This document shows, piece after piece, positions 27,859 through 37,672 of a stretch of DNA of 64,000 nt. The position numbers and the translations under genes are program-made. This DNA comes from Plantimonas leprariae (lineage in GTDB: Bacteria; Pseudomonadota; Alphaproteobacteria; Rhizobiales; Rhizobiaceae). The notes below the pieces were generated by a model. It searched no databases and had not been told where the DNA came from. It saw nothing but the letters and a program-made list of their open reading frames with translations. Position 1 is the first letter of the stretch; each line of letters starts with the position of its first letter. The stretch is from the NCBI RefSeq assembly GCF_008802405.1, contig NZ_VZDO01000002.1, positions 248,001 to 312,000 on the forward strand, read 5' to 3'.

Positions 27859-29418
27859 TCACCCGCGCTCGCCGGAACGGCCGGCCGCGAGGTCCTTCGC
27901 CTGCTCGATCCAGCGGTCGCGCAAAGCCCGGCCATGGAAGTTGATATGATCGTCGACCCAGACAAGCTCTTCGACCGACCATGCGGCGATCTGCCTGAAA
28001 TGGAAAACGCCGATCTCGTTCAAGGTCTTCTCGATCACCGGGCCGATGCCGCGGATAGCCTTGAGGTCGTCCTTCTCGCCATCCGGCTGCTCCAGCAGAC
28101 CGGCCGGCTTCTGGCCGATCGGCTTTGGCCCGCTCGTTTCCAGCGTTCCCTCGACCGCCGGCGAGGCTTCGCGCTTCTGCGCTTCGGCTTCGGCGTTGGT
28201 TTCGAGGACGTCCGACGCCGCGGGACCGGCGGGGACCACGTCGTCGGTCACCCGCTTCGCTTCCACCGGCGGCGCGATGTCCTCGGCCGCCCGCGTTCCC
28301 TCGGGCGCATCCGGCAAGCCATCGGAGGACTTGCCGGCCCGATGTGCGTCGCCCGCCGGTACGCCGTGGTCCGACGCGTGATCCACCGGATCGACCTTTT
28401 TGTGATCCTGGACGACCGCCTCGTCGTCGGCCTGCCCCTTCGCGCCGAGCGGGCCATCGCGTCGGACGGTATCGGCATCCTTCGACGCCGAACCCCGATC
28501 GAGCGCGTCCTTGTCCTTATCGAGCGCGCCGGTCGGCCCCTGCTGCGTACCGCCGGTCTCGCCATTGCCCGGTCGGTCCGCACCTTCCGCCACGTCGATC
28601 TTGTGGCTCGCCTCGACCTGCTGCGGCACGTTGCCGTTCGTCGCCTTGCCGGGGGCCGACATCGAAGCGTCCGTCTCGGGCGCATGCGTGTCGGGGCGTG
28701 CGGCCTGCGATTCCGGACCGACCGCACCGCCGGACCCGCTGCCTTGGTGCGGAGCGCCTTCGGCGGCAGGACCTGAATCGGCTCCCGCCTGCGTGCCCTG
28801 CGATCCCTCTTCGGACAACAGCGTCGTGGGCCCGCCGATCGGCGCCGAGAGATGCCGGTCGATCTGCGGGCCGGCCGGGACGCTCGGCCCCTCCCCGCGC
28901 GCGAAGGCATCAATGATTTCTTCCAGCCGTTCCGGCGTCAGATCCTCGTAGGTATCCTTGAAGATCATCACCATCGGCGCGTTCACGCAGGCGCCCAGGC
29001 ACTCGACCTCTTCCCACGACAGGGTTCCGTCGTCGTTCGTATGGAACTGGTCGTGATGGATCTTCTTGCGGCAGACTTCCTTCAGCGCGTCCGAGCCGCG
29101 CAGCATGCACGGCGTCGTACCGCAGACCTGCACATGCGCCCTGGTGCCGACCGGCTTCAACTGGAACTGCGTGTAGAAAGTCGCAACTTCGAGGACGCGG
29201 ATCAGCGGCATGCGGAGCTTGTCGGCGACGTGCTCAATCGCCGCCTTCGTCACCCAGCCTTCCTGCTCCTGCGCCCGCATGAGCAGCGGGATCACCGCGG
29301 ACTGCTGGCGGCCTTCGGGAAAGCGGTCGATCGTCTTTTCGGCCCAGGCGCTGTTCTCGTCGGTGAAGGCAAAGCGCGCCGGCTGGACGGCATCTTCCGC
29401 GAGGCGTCTGACGGACAT
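27859..29418 (-). CDS. nuoE: NADH-quinone oxidoreductase subunit E with long C-terminal extension
   Basis: A 519-residue protein, about three times a minimal NuoE. Residues 1-180 are the standard thioredoxin-like 2Fe-2S (N1a) subunit with ligands C99, C104, C140 and C144 (VCGTTPC and ECLGACVNAP). Residues about 180-445 are a low-complexity, Asp/Glu/Gly/Ala/Pro-rich linker with no predicted fold. Residues about 448-510 form a helix-hairpin-helix-like domain (LKAIRGIGPVIEKTLNEIGV, then FRQIAAWS and the WVDDHINFHGR segment). Shorter tails of this kind occur in other rhizobial NuoE; the linker here is unusually long. No frameshift is needed to explain it. Confidence 0.94.
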   Translation of the reverse strand: MSVRRLAEDAVQPARFAFTDENSAWAEKTIDRFPEGRQQSAVIPLLMRAQEQEGWVTKAAIEHVADKLRMPLIRVLEVATFYTQFQLKPVGTRAHVQVCGTTPCMLRGSDALKEVCRKKIHHDQFHTNDDGTLSWEEVECLGACVNAPMVMIFKDTYEDLTPERLEEIIDAFARGEGPSVPAGPQIDRHLSAPIGGPTTLLSEEGSQGTQAGADSGPAAEGAPHQGSGSGGAVGPESQAARPDTHAPETDASMSAPGKATNGNVPQQVEASHKIDVAEGADRPGNGETGGTQQGPTGALDKDKDALDRGSASKDADTVRRDGPLGAKGQADDEAVVQDHKKVDPVDHASDHGVPAGDAHRAGKSSDGLPDAPEGTRAAEDIAPPVEAKRVTDDVVPAGPAASDVLETNAEAEAQKREASPAVEGTLETSGPKPIGQKPAGLLEQPDGEKDDLKAIRGIGPVIEKTLNEIGVFHFRQIAAWSVEELVWVDDHINFHGRALRDRWIEQAKDLAAGRSGERG

Positions 29419-29514
29419 CGAACTTGGTTCGCTTCTAAACCGCGATTGCTGCGCCGCGTTCTAACACAGGCTTTTCAAAAGGCCAGTGGTGGAAAGGCGC
29501 ACGGCAGGCCTGCG

Positions 29515-30108
29515 TCAGATGGTGGACGGCCGGAACGTTTCGTCTTCGAAGAACGACGAAACAACGACGCTGAAACCCGGCGGAGAGAGCTCGATTTCGC
29601 CTTCCTCGACAATCCGGGTCGCGATGTCGCGACTCGAAGCTTTACGCTGATGATGAACGACCGTGCGCCGCTCCGGGTAGACGAGCAGATAATGCTCAAC
29701 GCTAGGGAGGCCGAAATACTCTATCAGCTTATCGCGACCATCCCGCGTGACACTGCCACGCGAAACCACTTCGACCAGGACGATAGGCGCGGTCAGCCAG
29801 ACGGCATCGTCATCCATCGGTTCGCATTGCACCGATACGTCCGGAATGCGGGACGTGTACTCGCCGATCTTCGTGCCGACACCGTCCAGAAATGCCCTGC
29901 ATGACAGGCCTGCCGTTGCGATCGCACGCCTGAACTCGTTCCAGATGAAGCCCTTTGCATCCGTATGCCGCGGCGTCTGCGGCGCCATCATTCTGACGGG
30001 AACACCGTCGACCAGTTCCCACCGTTCGTCGTCGTCCCGCGCAGCACACCATTCGACGAACTCGTCGACGGTCATGTTTGGCTTGTTCGGTTTCGGTAGC
30101 GCGCTCAT
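29515..30108 (-). CDS. Uma2 family (DUF820) putative endonuclease
   Basis: A 197-residue protein of the Uma2/DUF820 family with a PD-(D/E)xK nuclease fold. The pattern is RWELVDGVPVRM, then IPDVSV with D90, IVLVEVVS with E113, and RDKLIEY with K127, so the catalytic residues look intact. Uma2 proteins are abundant in cyanobacteria and scattered elsewhere; their biological role is unclear. It sits in the nuoD-nuoE interval on the same strand, 41 bp after nuoD and 96 bp before nuoE, so it is probably read through from nuoA. It looks like a later insertion. Confidence 0.88.
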   Translation of the reverse strand: MSALPKPNKPNMTVDEFVEWCAARDDDERWELVDGVPVRMMAPQTPRHTDAKGFIWNEFRRAIATAGLSCRAFLDGVGTKIGEYTSRIPDVSVQCEPMDDDAVWLTAPIVLVEVVSRGSVTRDGRDKLIEYFGLPSVEHYLLVYPERRTVVHHQRKASSRDIATRIVEEGEIELSPPGFSVVVSSFFEDETFRPSTI

Positions 30109-30149
30109 GCCATGACCTTAGCACAGAAGCCGTACATACCGGATCCGGA

Positions 30150-31340
30150 TTACCGGTCTACCTCGCCGAACACGATGTCGAGGGAGCCGAGAATGGCGGA
30201 GACGTCGGCCAGCATGTGGTGACGGCACATGAAGTCCATCGCCTGCAGATGCGCGAAGCCCGGCGCGCGGATCTTGCAGCGGTACGGCTTGTTGGTGCCG
30301 TCCGAAACGAGATAGACGCCGAACTCGCCCTTCGGTGCCTCGACCGCCGCATAGACCTCACCGGCCGGCACGTGGAAGCCTTCGGTATAGAGCTTGAAAT
30401 GGTGGATCAGCGACTCCATCGAGCGCTTCATCTGCGCCCGCTTCGGTGGCACCACCTTGCCCTTCGGCGAATTCAGCGGTCCGGCACCTTCCGGCCCGCG
30501 CAGCTTCTCCACGCACTGCTTCATGATCTTCGCGGACTCGCGCATCTCGACCATGCGGATCAGGTACCGATCGTAGCAGTCGCCGTTCTTGCCGACCGGA
30601 ATGTCGAAATCCATCTCGGAATAGCACTCGTAGGGCTGGCTCTTCCGCAGGTCCCAAGCCGCGCCGGAGCCGCGCACCATCACGCCCGAGAAGCCCCGCG
30701 CCCAGCATTCGTCCAGCGACACGACACCGATATCGACGTTGCGCTGCTTGAAGATGCGGTTGTCGGTCAAAAGGCCTTCGATGTCGTCGCAGGTTTTCAG
30801 GAACGGATCGCACCATGCACCGATGTCGTCGATCAGTTCCGGCGGCAGGTCCTGATGGACGCCGCCCGGCCGGATGAAGGCCGCGTGCATGCGTGAACCG
30901 GAAGCGCGCTCGTAGAAGACGACGAGCTTCTCGCGCTCCTCGAAGCCCCAGAGCGGCGGGGTCAGCGCGCCGACGTCCATCGCCTGCGTCGTGACGTTCA
31001 GGAGATGCGACAGGATGCGGCCGATCTCGCAAAACAGGACGCGCACGAGCTGGCCGCGCTTCGGCACTTCCAGCCCCAGCAGCTTCTCGATGGCAAGGCA
31101 GTAGGCGTGGTCCTGGTTCATCGGCGCCACATAGTCGAGGCGGCCGAAGTACGGCGTGCCCTGCACGAAGGTCTTCTGCTCGAGGAGCTTCTCCGTGCCG
31201 CGGTGGAGGAGGCCGATATGCGGGTCTACCCGCTCGACCATCTCGCCGTCGAGTTCCAGCACGAGGCGCAGCACGCCGTGCGCCGCCGGATGCTGCGGGC
31301 CGAAATTGATGTTGAAGTTGCGGACGTCGACCTCGGCCAT
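30150..31340 (-). CDS. nuoD: NADH-quinone oxidoreductase subunit D
   Basis: A 396-residue quinone-site subunit, the homologue of the hydrogenase large subunit. The N-terminal [20 protein letters not shown], the quinone-binding His, and the terminal DIVFGEVDR are conserved. ATG 31340 is 2 nt after the GFA-family gene. It acts at the NuoB-NuoD interface in the peripheral arm. Confidence 0.97.
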   Translation of the reverse strand: MAEVDVRNFNINFGPQHPAAHGVLRLVLELDGEMVERVDPHIGLLHRGTEKLLEQKTFVQGTPYFGRLDYVAPMNQDHAYCLAIEKLLGLEVPKRGQLVRVLFCEIGRILSHLLNVTTQAMDVGALTPPLWGFEEREKLVVFYERASGSRMHAAFIRPGGVHQDLPPELIDDIGAWCDPFLKTCDDIEGLLTDNRIFKQRNVDIGVVSLDECWARGFSGVMVRGSGAAWDLRKSQPYECYSEMDFDIPVGKNGDCYDRYLIRMVEMRESAKIMKQCVEKLRGPEGAGPLNSPKGKVVPPKRAQMKRSMESLIHHFKLYTEGFHVPAGEVYAAVEAPKGEFGVYLVSDGTNKPYRCKIRAPGFAHLQAMDFMCRHHMLADVSAILGSLDIVFGEVDR

Positions 31341-31342
31341 GC

Positions 31343-31762
31343 TCAGGCCCCTTCTCCGGCCACGGACGCGAGGAACTCGCTCCCGGTCATTTTTCTGGTA
31401 TCGTTGGCGAAAGCGTAGGTCGCCGGCTTCTCGTCGATGTAGATCTCGCTCGTGAACCTGAAGCGAGAAGGATCGTCGAAGGCCGAAAGGCATGCCGCGA
31501 CGTGGCTACCGTCCTGCATGCGCCAGAACAGACTTGAGCCGCAGGTGCGGCAGAAGACGCGTTCGCCGTATTCCGAGGACCGATAGACGCCGAGCGCGGC
31601 TTCGTCGCCGATCTCGAGCGACTCGCACTCCACCGCCATGAAGACGCCGCCGCTCCACCGCCGGCACATGCCGCAGTGACAGACGCCCATCTCATCGTTC
31701 TTCGGAACGGCGGTGAAGCGCACCGAACCACAAAGACAACCGCCGGGAAGACCCTCGCTCAC
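31343..31762 (-). CDS. GFA family zinc-binding protein inside the nuo operon
   Basis: A 139-residue protein of the GFA (glutathione-dependent formaldehyde-activating enzyme-like, CENP-V) family. Zinc cysteines are C9, C11 ([10 protein letters not shown]), C28, C30, C33 ([12 protein letters not shown]) and C71, C74 ([12 protein letters not shown]), the full family set. Members are often annotated as formaldehyde-glutathione ligases, but that activity is disputed. The start is GTG 31762, 10 nt after nuoC; the gene ends 2 nt before nuoD. It therefore interrupts the usually contiguous nuoC-nuoD pair without breaking transcription. Confidence 0.9.
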   Translation of the reverse strand: MSEGLPGGCLCGSVRFTAVPKNDEMGVCHCGMCRRWSGGVFMAVECESLEIGDEAALGVYRSSEYGERVFCRTCGSSLFWRMQDGSHVAACLSAFDDPSRFRFTSEIYIDEKPATYAFANDTRKMTGSEFLASVAGEGA

Positions 31763-31772
31763 CGTGTCGGCC

Positions 31773-32366
31773 TCAATTCGCCTTCGACTTCTCGTCGCCC
31801 GGCAGCACGTAGTCGGTGCCCTCCCATGGCGACAGGAAATCGAAGTTGCGCATCTCCTGACGAAGCTGGACCGGCTCGTAGACGACCTGCTTCACCGCCT
31901 CGTCGTAGCGGACTTCGACGAAGCCCGTCATCGGAAAGTCCTTGCGCAGCGGATAGCCGTCGAAACCGTAGTCGGTCAGGATGCGGCGCAGGTCCGGGTG
32001 GCCGGAGAACAGGATGCCGTAAAGGTCGAACGCCTCGCGCTCGTACCAGTCCGCCGCCGGGAAGACAGGCGTCGCGGAAGGCACCAGATCGTCCTCGCCG
32101 GCCATCACCTTCACGCGGATGCGCTGGTTCCGGTAAGGCGAAAGCAGGTGATAGACGACGTCGAAGCGCTGCTCGCGCTCCGGATAGTCCACGCCGCAGA
32201 TGTCGATGAACGACACGAAGCGCAGGCTCGGGTCGTCCCGGAGCCGGCGCAAGGTCTCCACCAGCGCTCCGGCCGGAACGGTCAGCGTCAGCTCGCCGTA
32301 GCGGATCGCATGGTTCGCGGTGTCTTCGCCGAGGACGCGGCGGACTTCGTTGGACAATTCTTCCAT
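31773..32366 (-). CDS. nuoC: NADH-quinone oxidoreductase subunit C
   Basis: A 197-residue peripheral-arm subunit of complex I. The family block [21 protein letters not shown] (in part) followed by [20 protein letters not shown] is intact. It is a separate gene from nuoD, as in most alphaproteobacteria. ATG 32366 is 37 nt after nuoB. Confidence 0.96.
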   Translation of the reverse strand: MEELSNEVRRVLGEDTANHAIRYGELTLTVPAGALVETLRRLRDDPSLRFVSFIDICGVDYPEREQRFDVVYHLLSPYRNQRIRVKVMAGEDDLVPSATPVFPAADWYEREAFDLYGILFSGHPDLRRILTDYGFDGYPLRKDFPMTGFVEVRYDEAVKQVVYEPVQLRQEMRNFDFLSPWEGTDYVLPGDEKSKAN

Positions 32367-32403
32367 GGGATCGGCCGTTCCTGCGTAGTACGTGCGAAGC
32401 CGC

Positions 32404-32988
32404 TCAGCGCTCGATCGTGCCGGTGCGACGGATCTTCTTCTGCAGGAGAAGGATGCCGTAGACCAGCGCCTCCGCCGTCGGCGGACAGCCCGGCACGTAG
32501 ATGTCGACCGGCACGATGCGATCGCAGCCGCGCACCACCGAATAGGAATAGTGGTAGTAACCGCCGCCATTGGCGCAGGAGCCCATCGAGATGACGTAGC
32601 GCGGTTCCGGCATCTGGTCGTAGACCTTGCGGAGCGCGGGCGCCATCTTGTTGGTCAGCGTCCCGGCGACGATCATCACGTCCGACTGGCGCGGAGAGGC
32701 GCGCGGCGCGAAGCCGAAGCGCTCCAAATCGTAGCGCGGCATCGATGCCTGCATCATCTCCACCGCGCAGCAGGCGAGACCGAACGTCATCCACATCAGC
32801 GAGCCCGTGCGCGCCCACTGGATCAGGTCTTCCGTCGAGGTGACGATGAAGCCCTTGTCGGCCAGCTCGTCGTTGACCTCGGTCAGGAACGGATCGGCAG
32901 CCGGCTTCACCGTCAGCGGTTGCGCCGAGCCGAGATCCGTCATCTGCGCGCGCAGGAGCGACGCCTCGAATCCGTCCTTCAGTCCCAT
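32404..32988 (-). CDS. nuoB: NADH-quinone oxidoreductase subunit B
   Basis: A 194-residue subunit binding cluster N2, the final electron donor to quinone. Cysteine ligands are in [11 protein letters not shown] (tandem Cys), [10 protein letters not shown] and [12 protein letters not shown]. The first 25 residues are a variable extension. It overlaps nuoA by 10 nt. Confidence 0.96.
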   Translation of the reverse strand: MGLKDGFEASLLRAQMTDLGSAQPLTVKPAADPFLTEVNDELADKGFIVTSTEDLIQWARTGSLMWMTFGLACCAVEMMQASMPRYDLERFGFAPRASPRQSDVMIVAGTLTNKMAPALRKVYDQMPEPRYVISMGSCANGGGYYHYSYSVVRGCDRIVPVDIYVPGCPPTAEALVYGILLLQKKIRRTGTIER

Positions 32989-33344
32989 TCCAGGGCACCC
33001 TTCTTCCATTCGTAGACGAAGCCGACCGTGAGGACGCCCAGGAACACCATCATCGACCAGAAGGCATACCAGCTGATCGTGCCGAACGTCGCCGCCCACG
33101 GGAACAGGAAGGCGACTTCGAGGTCGAAGATGATGAACAGGATCGAGACGAGATAGAATCTCACGTCGAACTTGATGCGCGAGTCGTCGAAGGCATCGAA
33201 ACCGCACTCGTAGGCCGACAGCTTCTCGTCGTCCGGTGCCTTGAAGGCGATGAGGAACGGCGAAACCAGCAGCGCACAGCCGATGAGCAGCGCGACGCCG
33301 ACGAAGATCACGATCGGAAGATAGGATCCGAGCAGTTGGGACAT
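32979..33344 (-). CDS. nuoA: NADH-quinone oxidoreductase subunit A
   Basis: A 121-residue membrane subunit with three TM helices. The conserved loop [20 protein letters not shown] contains the quinone-site Cys-Gly-Phe. ATG 33344 is the first codon of the nuo operon. The upstream 213-bp gap to the XRE gene must hold the operon promoter, but I see no clear -35/-10 pair. Confidence 0.96.
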   Translation of the reverse strand: MSQLLGSYLPIVIFVGVALLIGCALLVSPFLIAFKAPDDEKLSAYECGFDAFDDSRIKFDVRFYLVSILFIIFDLEVAFLFPWAATFGTISWYAFWSMMVFLGVLTVGFVYEWKKGALEWD

Positions 33345-33557
33345 GGGTCGTTTTCCGGACGCGTCTCGCGCGGGGTCGAGCCGCCGGAAACGCAATAGCC
33401 GGCTCGATGCCGCTTCGACAACTCTTTCGTGGAGATACGTCGAAAAGAACCGGAATCAATGCGTCCGAAAGCCGCCCATGAAAGCAGGCGCCCGCTTCTG
33501 CCCAGGCGCACGATCGGAAACGGCGCGCCCATCCGCTGGCGGCGGACAGGACGAACG

Positions 33558-33857
33558 TCAGGCTCGGTCGGCGGCCCGCGCTCCCTGCGCGTTTCGAGCG
33601 CTGGAGGCGGCCGGCTCCGCAACGCTGGCTTCGTCCAGATCCTCGAAGAAGTATGCGGGACCGACGCCGAGGTGCCGCGCCAGCAGATACAGCCGGCTGG
33701 CACTGATCCGGTTCATCCCGGTCTCGTATTTCTGGATCTGCTGATAGCTGACCGCCACCGAAGCGCCGAGCTCTTCCTGCGTCAGCCCCTTGTCCAGGCG
33801 AAGTGAACGGAGCCGCTGTCCGACGTGAACATCGATGGGATTGCTCTTGAGAGACAC
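33558..33857 (-). CDS. XRE-family helix-turn-helix transcriptional regulator
   Basis: A 99-residue protein with a Cro/cI helix-turn-helix over residues 13-67 ([20 protein letters not shown], then [16 protein letters not shown]). The C-terminal tail is Ala-rich. It resembles the short rhizobial XRE regulators of the SinR/NtrY-like group. The start is GTG 33857, with no clear Shine-Dalgarno sequence. A GTAT/ATAC inverted pair lies just upstream (about 33867-33882) and could be a self-binding site. It precedes nuoA on the same strand; whether it regulates nuo is unknown. Confidence 0.85.
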   Translation of the reverse strand: MSLKSNPIDVHVGQRLRSLRLDKGLTQEELGASVAVSYQQIQKYETGMNRISASRLYLLARHLGVGPAYFFEDLDEASVAEPAASSARNAQGARAADRA

Positions 33858-34074
33858 AAGCTTACCCGTATCAAAGACAATACCGTCTCTTTAATTCAAT
33901 CCCGAGTCTCGTATACCCACCAAAGGTTGCGCGACCACATTCTTCGGCTATTCCACGCCTTCGAATGCCCAAAGCACATATGCTGCGCCCGGCCTCGATC
34001 CGCAACGAATGCGTCTCGGCACGAAAACGCGAGCAACCGCGTGAGGATTCGATCGGATAATGGGCATGGCTCAA

Positions 34075-34151
34075 TGGCGCGAGTGACGGGGCTCGAACCC
34101 GCGACCTCCGGCGTGACAGGCCGGCACTCTAACCGACTGAGCTACACCCGC
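34075..34151 (-). tRNA. tRNA-Asp (GTC)
   Basis: A 77-nt cloverleaf on the minus strand. Acceptor GCGGGTG pairs with CACTCGC (one G-U), the anticodon arm is CCGGC-CTGTCAC-GCCGG with anticodon GTC, the T arm contains GGTTCGAGCC, the discriminator is G, and CCA is encoded. Confidence 0.97.
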
Positions 34152-34356
34152 GCTTGGCTCGCGAACCGTTCCGGCTCGCGGCGTGAGGGGTGTCTACGGG
34201 ACGCCATTTTTGCTGTCAAGCGAGCTCGCGCGCCATTCGTGCGAACCGACGCGGAAAAGCCTGCGACAGTGCGCGCGCCGATGCGGCGCATGGCTCGATA
34301 CCGGCCTATCAACCTTGTTTTCCCGCTGCGAACGGCCTATCGAGGACAGCGCAGGC

Positions 34357-34432
34357 GGGCGATTAGCTCAGTTGGTAGAGCGCCTCGTTTACACCGAGGA
34401 TGTCGGCGGTTCGAGTCCGTCATCGCCCACCA
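34357..34432 (+). tRNA. tRNA-Val (TAC)
   Basis: A 76-nt cloverleaf on the plus strand. Acceptor GGGCGAT / ATCGCCC, anticodon loop TTTACAC with anticodon TAC, T-loop GTTCGAGTC, discriminator A and an encoded CCA. It faces the HU gene. Confidence 0.97.
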
Positions 34433-34520
34433 CTTTTCGGCGATTCGTAGGCCGGCCGGGCCGAGGCGGCCGTGAGGCGACGGTCGGATACGGTACCCGT
34501 GCAGTTCCGCCCTTTGCGGC

Positions 34521-34549
34521 AAGCGACGGTTCGGCCGGAACCGTCGCTT
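34521..34549. terminator. Long hairpin between tRNA-Val and the HU gene
   Basis: A perfect 12-bp stem AAGCGACGGTTC / GAACCGTCGCTT with a 5-nt loop, between two convergent transcription units (tRNA-Val plus, HU minus). There is no strong T-run on either side, so it is read as a bidirectional or RNA-stabilising hairpin. Confidence 0.6.
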
Positions 34550-34581
34550 CAGCAGGCTGCGTTCGGGACTCGGAGGATTAC

Positions 34582-34866
34582 TTACTTGCCCGCTTTGTTC
34601 ACGGCATCCTTCAAGGACTTGCCAGGCGCGAAGCGCGGAACGTTGCGAGCCGGAATATTGACCTCGGCGCCAGTCGACGGGTTGCGGCCCTTGGACGCCG
34701 CGCGATGCGAAACCGAGAACGTTCCGAAACCGACGAGGCGAATGTCGTCCCCTTTGCCGAGGGCGGTCTGCAGGGCGTCGAACACCGCGTCGACCGCCGA
34801 CGTCGCCTGCTGGCGCGACAGTTCGGTCTTGTCGGCGACCTGGGAAACGAGCTCGTTCTTGTTCAT
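34582..34866 (-). CDS. hup: DNA-binding protein HU
   Basis: A 94-residue nucleoid protein. Helices MNKNELVSQVADKTELSR and the beta-arm region VGFGTFSVSHRAASKGRNP ending in NIPARNVPRFAPGKSLKDAV are the HU/IHF signature. A GGAG sequence precedes ATG at 8 nt. It follows lon, the usual order in proteobacteria. Confidence 0.97.
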   Translation of the reverse strand: MNKNELVSQVADKTELSRQQATSAVDAVFDALQTALGKGDDIRLVGFGTFSVSHRAASKGRNPSTGAEVNIPARNVPRFAPGKSLKDAVNKAGK

Positions 34867-34983
34867 GCGTCCATCTCCTGACCAAGTGCAAACGGCTGCA
34901 CGGGGCCGGGACGATGGTCGACTATCAAAATCGGCGCAAGTGCGGATAAGAACAAAAGCGCCGCAAAACAGGCCTTTGCCAAC

Positions 34984-35010
34984 AAAAATGCCGCTCCTGA
35001 CGGAGCGGCA
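34984..35010 (-). terminator. Intrinsic terminator of lon
   Basis: A 9-bp stem TGCCGCTCC / GGAGCGGCA with a 4-nt loop, followed on the minus strand by five T (34988-34984). It begins 26 nt past the lon stop codon. Confidence 0.88.
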
Positions 35011-35035
35011 CCCTGTTTTCAGCCCGTTTTTGTAA

Positions 35036-37450
35036 TCAGTGAGCGACTGCCGCCGACTCGCCGTCGGCCGGCACCGCCGCCACCAGCGCCTCCTCTTCCG
35101 ACCATTCGGTCGGCTCGGGCGAGCGTATCAAGGCCTTCGAGAGAACCTCGCCCATCCGCGACACCGGGATGATCTCGAGATTGTTCTTCACGTTGTCCGG
35201 AATGTCCGCGAGATCCTTCGCGTTCTCCTCCGGGATCAGCACGGTCTTGATGCCGCCGCGCAGCGCCGCGAGCAGCTTCTCCTTCAAGCCCCCGATCGGA
35301 AGCACCCTGCCCCGCAGCGTGATCTCGCCGGTCATGGCGATGTCGCGCCGCACGGGAATGCCCGTCATCACGGAGACGATGGCGGTCGCCATGGCAGTAC
35401 CGGCCGACGGACCATCCTTCGGCGTCGCGCCTTCCGGCACGTGGACGTGGATGTCCCGCTTGTCGAACAGTGGCGGCTTGATGCCGAAGTCGATCGCGCG
35501 ACTGCGGACGTAGGACGCCGCGGCCGAGATCGACTCCTTCATCACGTCCTTGAGGTTGCCCGTGACCGTCATCTTGCCCTTGCCGGGCATCATGACGCCT
35601 TCGATGGTCAGCAGTTCGCCGCCGACCTCAGTCCAGGCGAGCCCAGTGACGACACCGACCTGATCGTCCGATTCGGCCTCGCCATAGCGATAGCGCGAGA
35701 CGCCAAGGTAGTCGGCGATATTGGCGGCGGACACTTCCACCGTCGTCGCCTCGCCCTTCAGGATCTTCGTCACGGCCTTGCGCGCGAGCGTCATCAGTTC
35801 TCGCTCGAACGAGCGGACGCCGGCTTCCCTCGTATAGCGCCGCGCGATCTCCTGCAGCGCGTCGGTGCCGACCGAGAACTCCTCCGGCTTCAGGGCATGA
35901 TCGCGAATCGCCTTCGGCAGAAGATGGCGCCGCGCGATCTCGACCTTCTCGTCCTCGGTATAACCCGCGATGCGGATCAACTCCATGCGGTCGAGAAGCG
36001 GACCCGGAATGTTCAGGGTGTTCGCCGTCGTCACGAACATCGTCGGCGACAGATCGTACTCGACCTCGAGGTAGTGATCCATGAAGGTCGCGTTCTGCTC
36101 GGGATCCAGCACTTCGAGCAGCGCCGAGGACGGATCGCCGCGGAAGTCCTGACCCATCTTGTCGATCTCGTCGAGGAGGAAGAGCGGATTGCTCTTCTTC
36201 GCCTTCTTCATCGACTGGATGATCTTGCCGGGCATGGAGCCGATATAGGTGCGCCGATGCCCGCGAATCTCAGCCTCGTCGCGAACGCCGCCGAGCGCGA
36301 CACGCACGTATTCGCGGCCGGTCGCCTTGGCGATCGACTTGGCGAGCGAGGTCTTGCCGACGCCGGGCGGGCCGACGAGGCACAGGATCGGACCCTTCAG
36401 CTTCGCCTGCCGGCTCTGCACCGCCAGATACTCGACGATCCGCTCCTTGACCTTCTCGAGACCGTAATGCTCGGCTTCGAGGATGGCCTCGGCCTGGTTC
36501 AGGTCGATCCTGACCTTCGAGCGCTGCCCCCAGGGCAGGCCGAGCAGCCAGTCGAGGTAGTTGCGCACGACCGTCGCCTCGGCGGACATCGGGCTCATCT
36601 GCCGAAGCTTCTTGACCTCGGCCTGAGCCTTCTCGCGGCCTTCCTTCGACAGCTTGGTCTTCTTGATGCGCTCCTCGATCTCGGCGACCTCGTCGCGGCC
36701 TTCCTCGCCGTCGCCGAGTTCCTTCTGGATCGCCTTCATCTGCTCGTTGAGGTAGTACTCGCGCTGCGTCTTCTCCATCTGGCGCTTGACGCGCGAGCGG
36801 ATGCGCTTCTCCACCTGAAGCACCGAAATCTCGGCCTCCATGAAGCTCAGCGCCTTCTCCAGCCGCGCCCGCACGCTGACGAGACCCAGCATCTCCTGCT
36901 TCTCGGCGATTTTGATCGCGAGATGCGAGGCGACGGTGTCCGCAAGCTTGGAGTAGTCGTCGATCTGCCCAGCAGCACCAACGACTTCCGGCGAGATCTT
37001 CTTGTTCAACTTGACGTAGTTCTCGAACTCGGAAACGACCGAGCGCGCCAGCGCTTCGAGCTCGACCTGATCCTCGTCGGCGGTCGGCACGATCGAAGCC
37101 GACGCCTCGTGCCATTCGGTGCGCGGCGAGAAGCTGGTGATGCGCGCCCGCGTCATGCCCTCCACCAGCACCTTCACGGTGCCGTCGGGAAGCTTCAGGA
37201 GTTGCAGCACGTTCGCGACGGTACCGAGGTCGTACATCGCCTCGGCGGTCGGGTCCTCGTCGCCGGCGTTCTTCTGGGTCAGCAGAAGGATCTGCTTGTC
37301 GGCGCCCATCACCTCTTCGAGCGCCTTGATCGACTTCTCGCGGCCTACGAACAGCGGCACGATCATGTGCGGGAAAACGACGATGTCGCGAAGCGGCAGA
37401 ACCGGATACAAAGTCGCGCCGGACTGATCCTCGTTGGTCTTGTTCGACAT
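35036..37450 (-). CDS. lon: ATP-dependent protease Lon
   Basis: An 804-residue LonA protease: N-terminal substrate domain (about 1-210), coiled coil (about 215-320), AAA+ module with Walker [13 protein letters not shown] and Walker [14 protein letters not shown], and a C-terminal Ser-Lys protease domain with [14 protein letters not shown]. It degrades misfolded and regulatory proteins such as DnaA and CcrM in Caulobacter. A 222-bp gap separates it from clpX, so it probably has its own promoter. Confidence 0.97.
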   Translation of the reverse strand: MSNKTNEDQSGATLYPVLPLRDIVVFPHMIVPLFVGREKSIKALEEVMGADKQILLLTQKNAGDEDPTAEAMYDLGTVANVLQLLKLPDGTVKVLVEGMTRARITSFSPRTEWHEASASIVPTADEDQVELEALARSVVSEFENYVKLNKKISPEVVGAAGQIDDYSKLADTVASHLAIKIAEKQEMLGLVSVRARLEKALSFMEAEISVLQVEKRIRSRVKRQMEKTQREYYLNEQMKAIQKELGDGEEGRDEVAEIEERIKKTKLSKEGREKAQAEVKKLRQMSPMSAEATVVRNYLDWLLGLPWGQRSKVRIDLNQAEAILEAEHYGLEKVKERIVEYLAVQSRQAKLKGPILCLVGPPGVGKTSLAKSIAKATGREYVRVALGGVRDEAEIRGHRRTYIGSMPGKIIQSMKKAKKSNPLFLLDEIDKMGQDFRGDPSSALLEVLDPEQNATFMDHYLEVEYDLSPTMFVTTANTLNIPGPLLDRMELIRIAGYTEDEKVEIARRHLLPKAIRDHALKPEEFSVGTDALQEIARRYTREAGVRSFERELMTLARKAVTKILKGEATTVEVSAANIADYLGVSRYRYGEAESDDQVGVVTGLAWTEVGGELLTIEGVMMPGKGKMTVTGNLKDVMKESISAAASYVRSRAIDFGIKPPLFDKRDIHVHVPEGATPKDGPSAGTAMATAIVSVMTGIPVRRDIAMTGEITLRGRVLPIGGLKEKLLAALRGGIKTVLIPEENAKDLADIPDNVKNNLEIIPVSRMGEVLSKALIRSPEPTEWSEEEALVAAVPADGESAAVAH

Positions 37451-37672
37451 GAATGTCCTTTCTGCGGCCGATCAGCCGCGGGCGGCCATTCCCTTCGAGC
37501 CCCGATCGGGCACTCCCAGCGAACGCCAGTCGATCATGTGGTCGTCGTCGCCCGAGGCTTCAATGCACGCTGCCTGCGTTTCTAGCCCGGCCGGCTTCCC
37601 GGCTGGACCTCGACGCCGGACGACGGGCGATCCGCCCGCCGAGCATCCGGCGCGGTCGCGAGACCCCCGGCC

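Noticed and set aside
34075-34432. Integrated element at the tRNA-Asp/tRNA-Val pair
   Set aside because: No integrase, no duplicated tRNA 3' end and no base-composition change; the tRNAs sit in ordinary intergenic DNA.
33825-34475. Plus-strand ORF containing MARVTGLEPATSGVTGRHSN
   Set aside because: False translation antisense to tRNA-Asp; a common annotation artefact.
34183-34881. Plus-strand ORF containing GRLAQLVERLVYTEDVGGS
   Set aside because: False translation of tRNA-Val at 34357-34432, continuing antisense to the HU gene.
35039-37585. 848-codon plus-strand ORF antisense to lon
   Set aside because: Very Arg/His/Asp-rich shadow frame of a high-GC gene; lon on the minus strand is unmistakable. 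The same applies to the long antisense frames over nuo, proS, rnj and argS.
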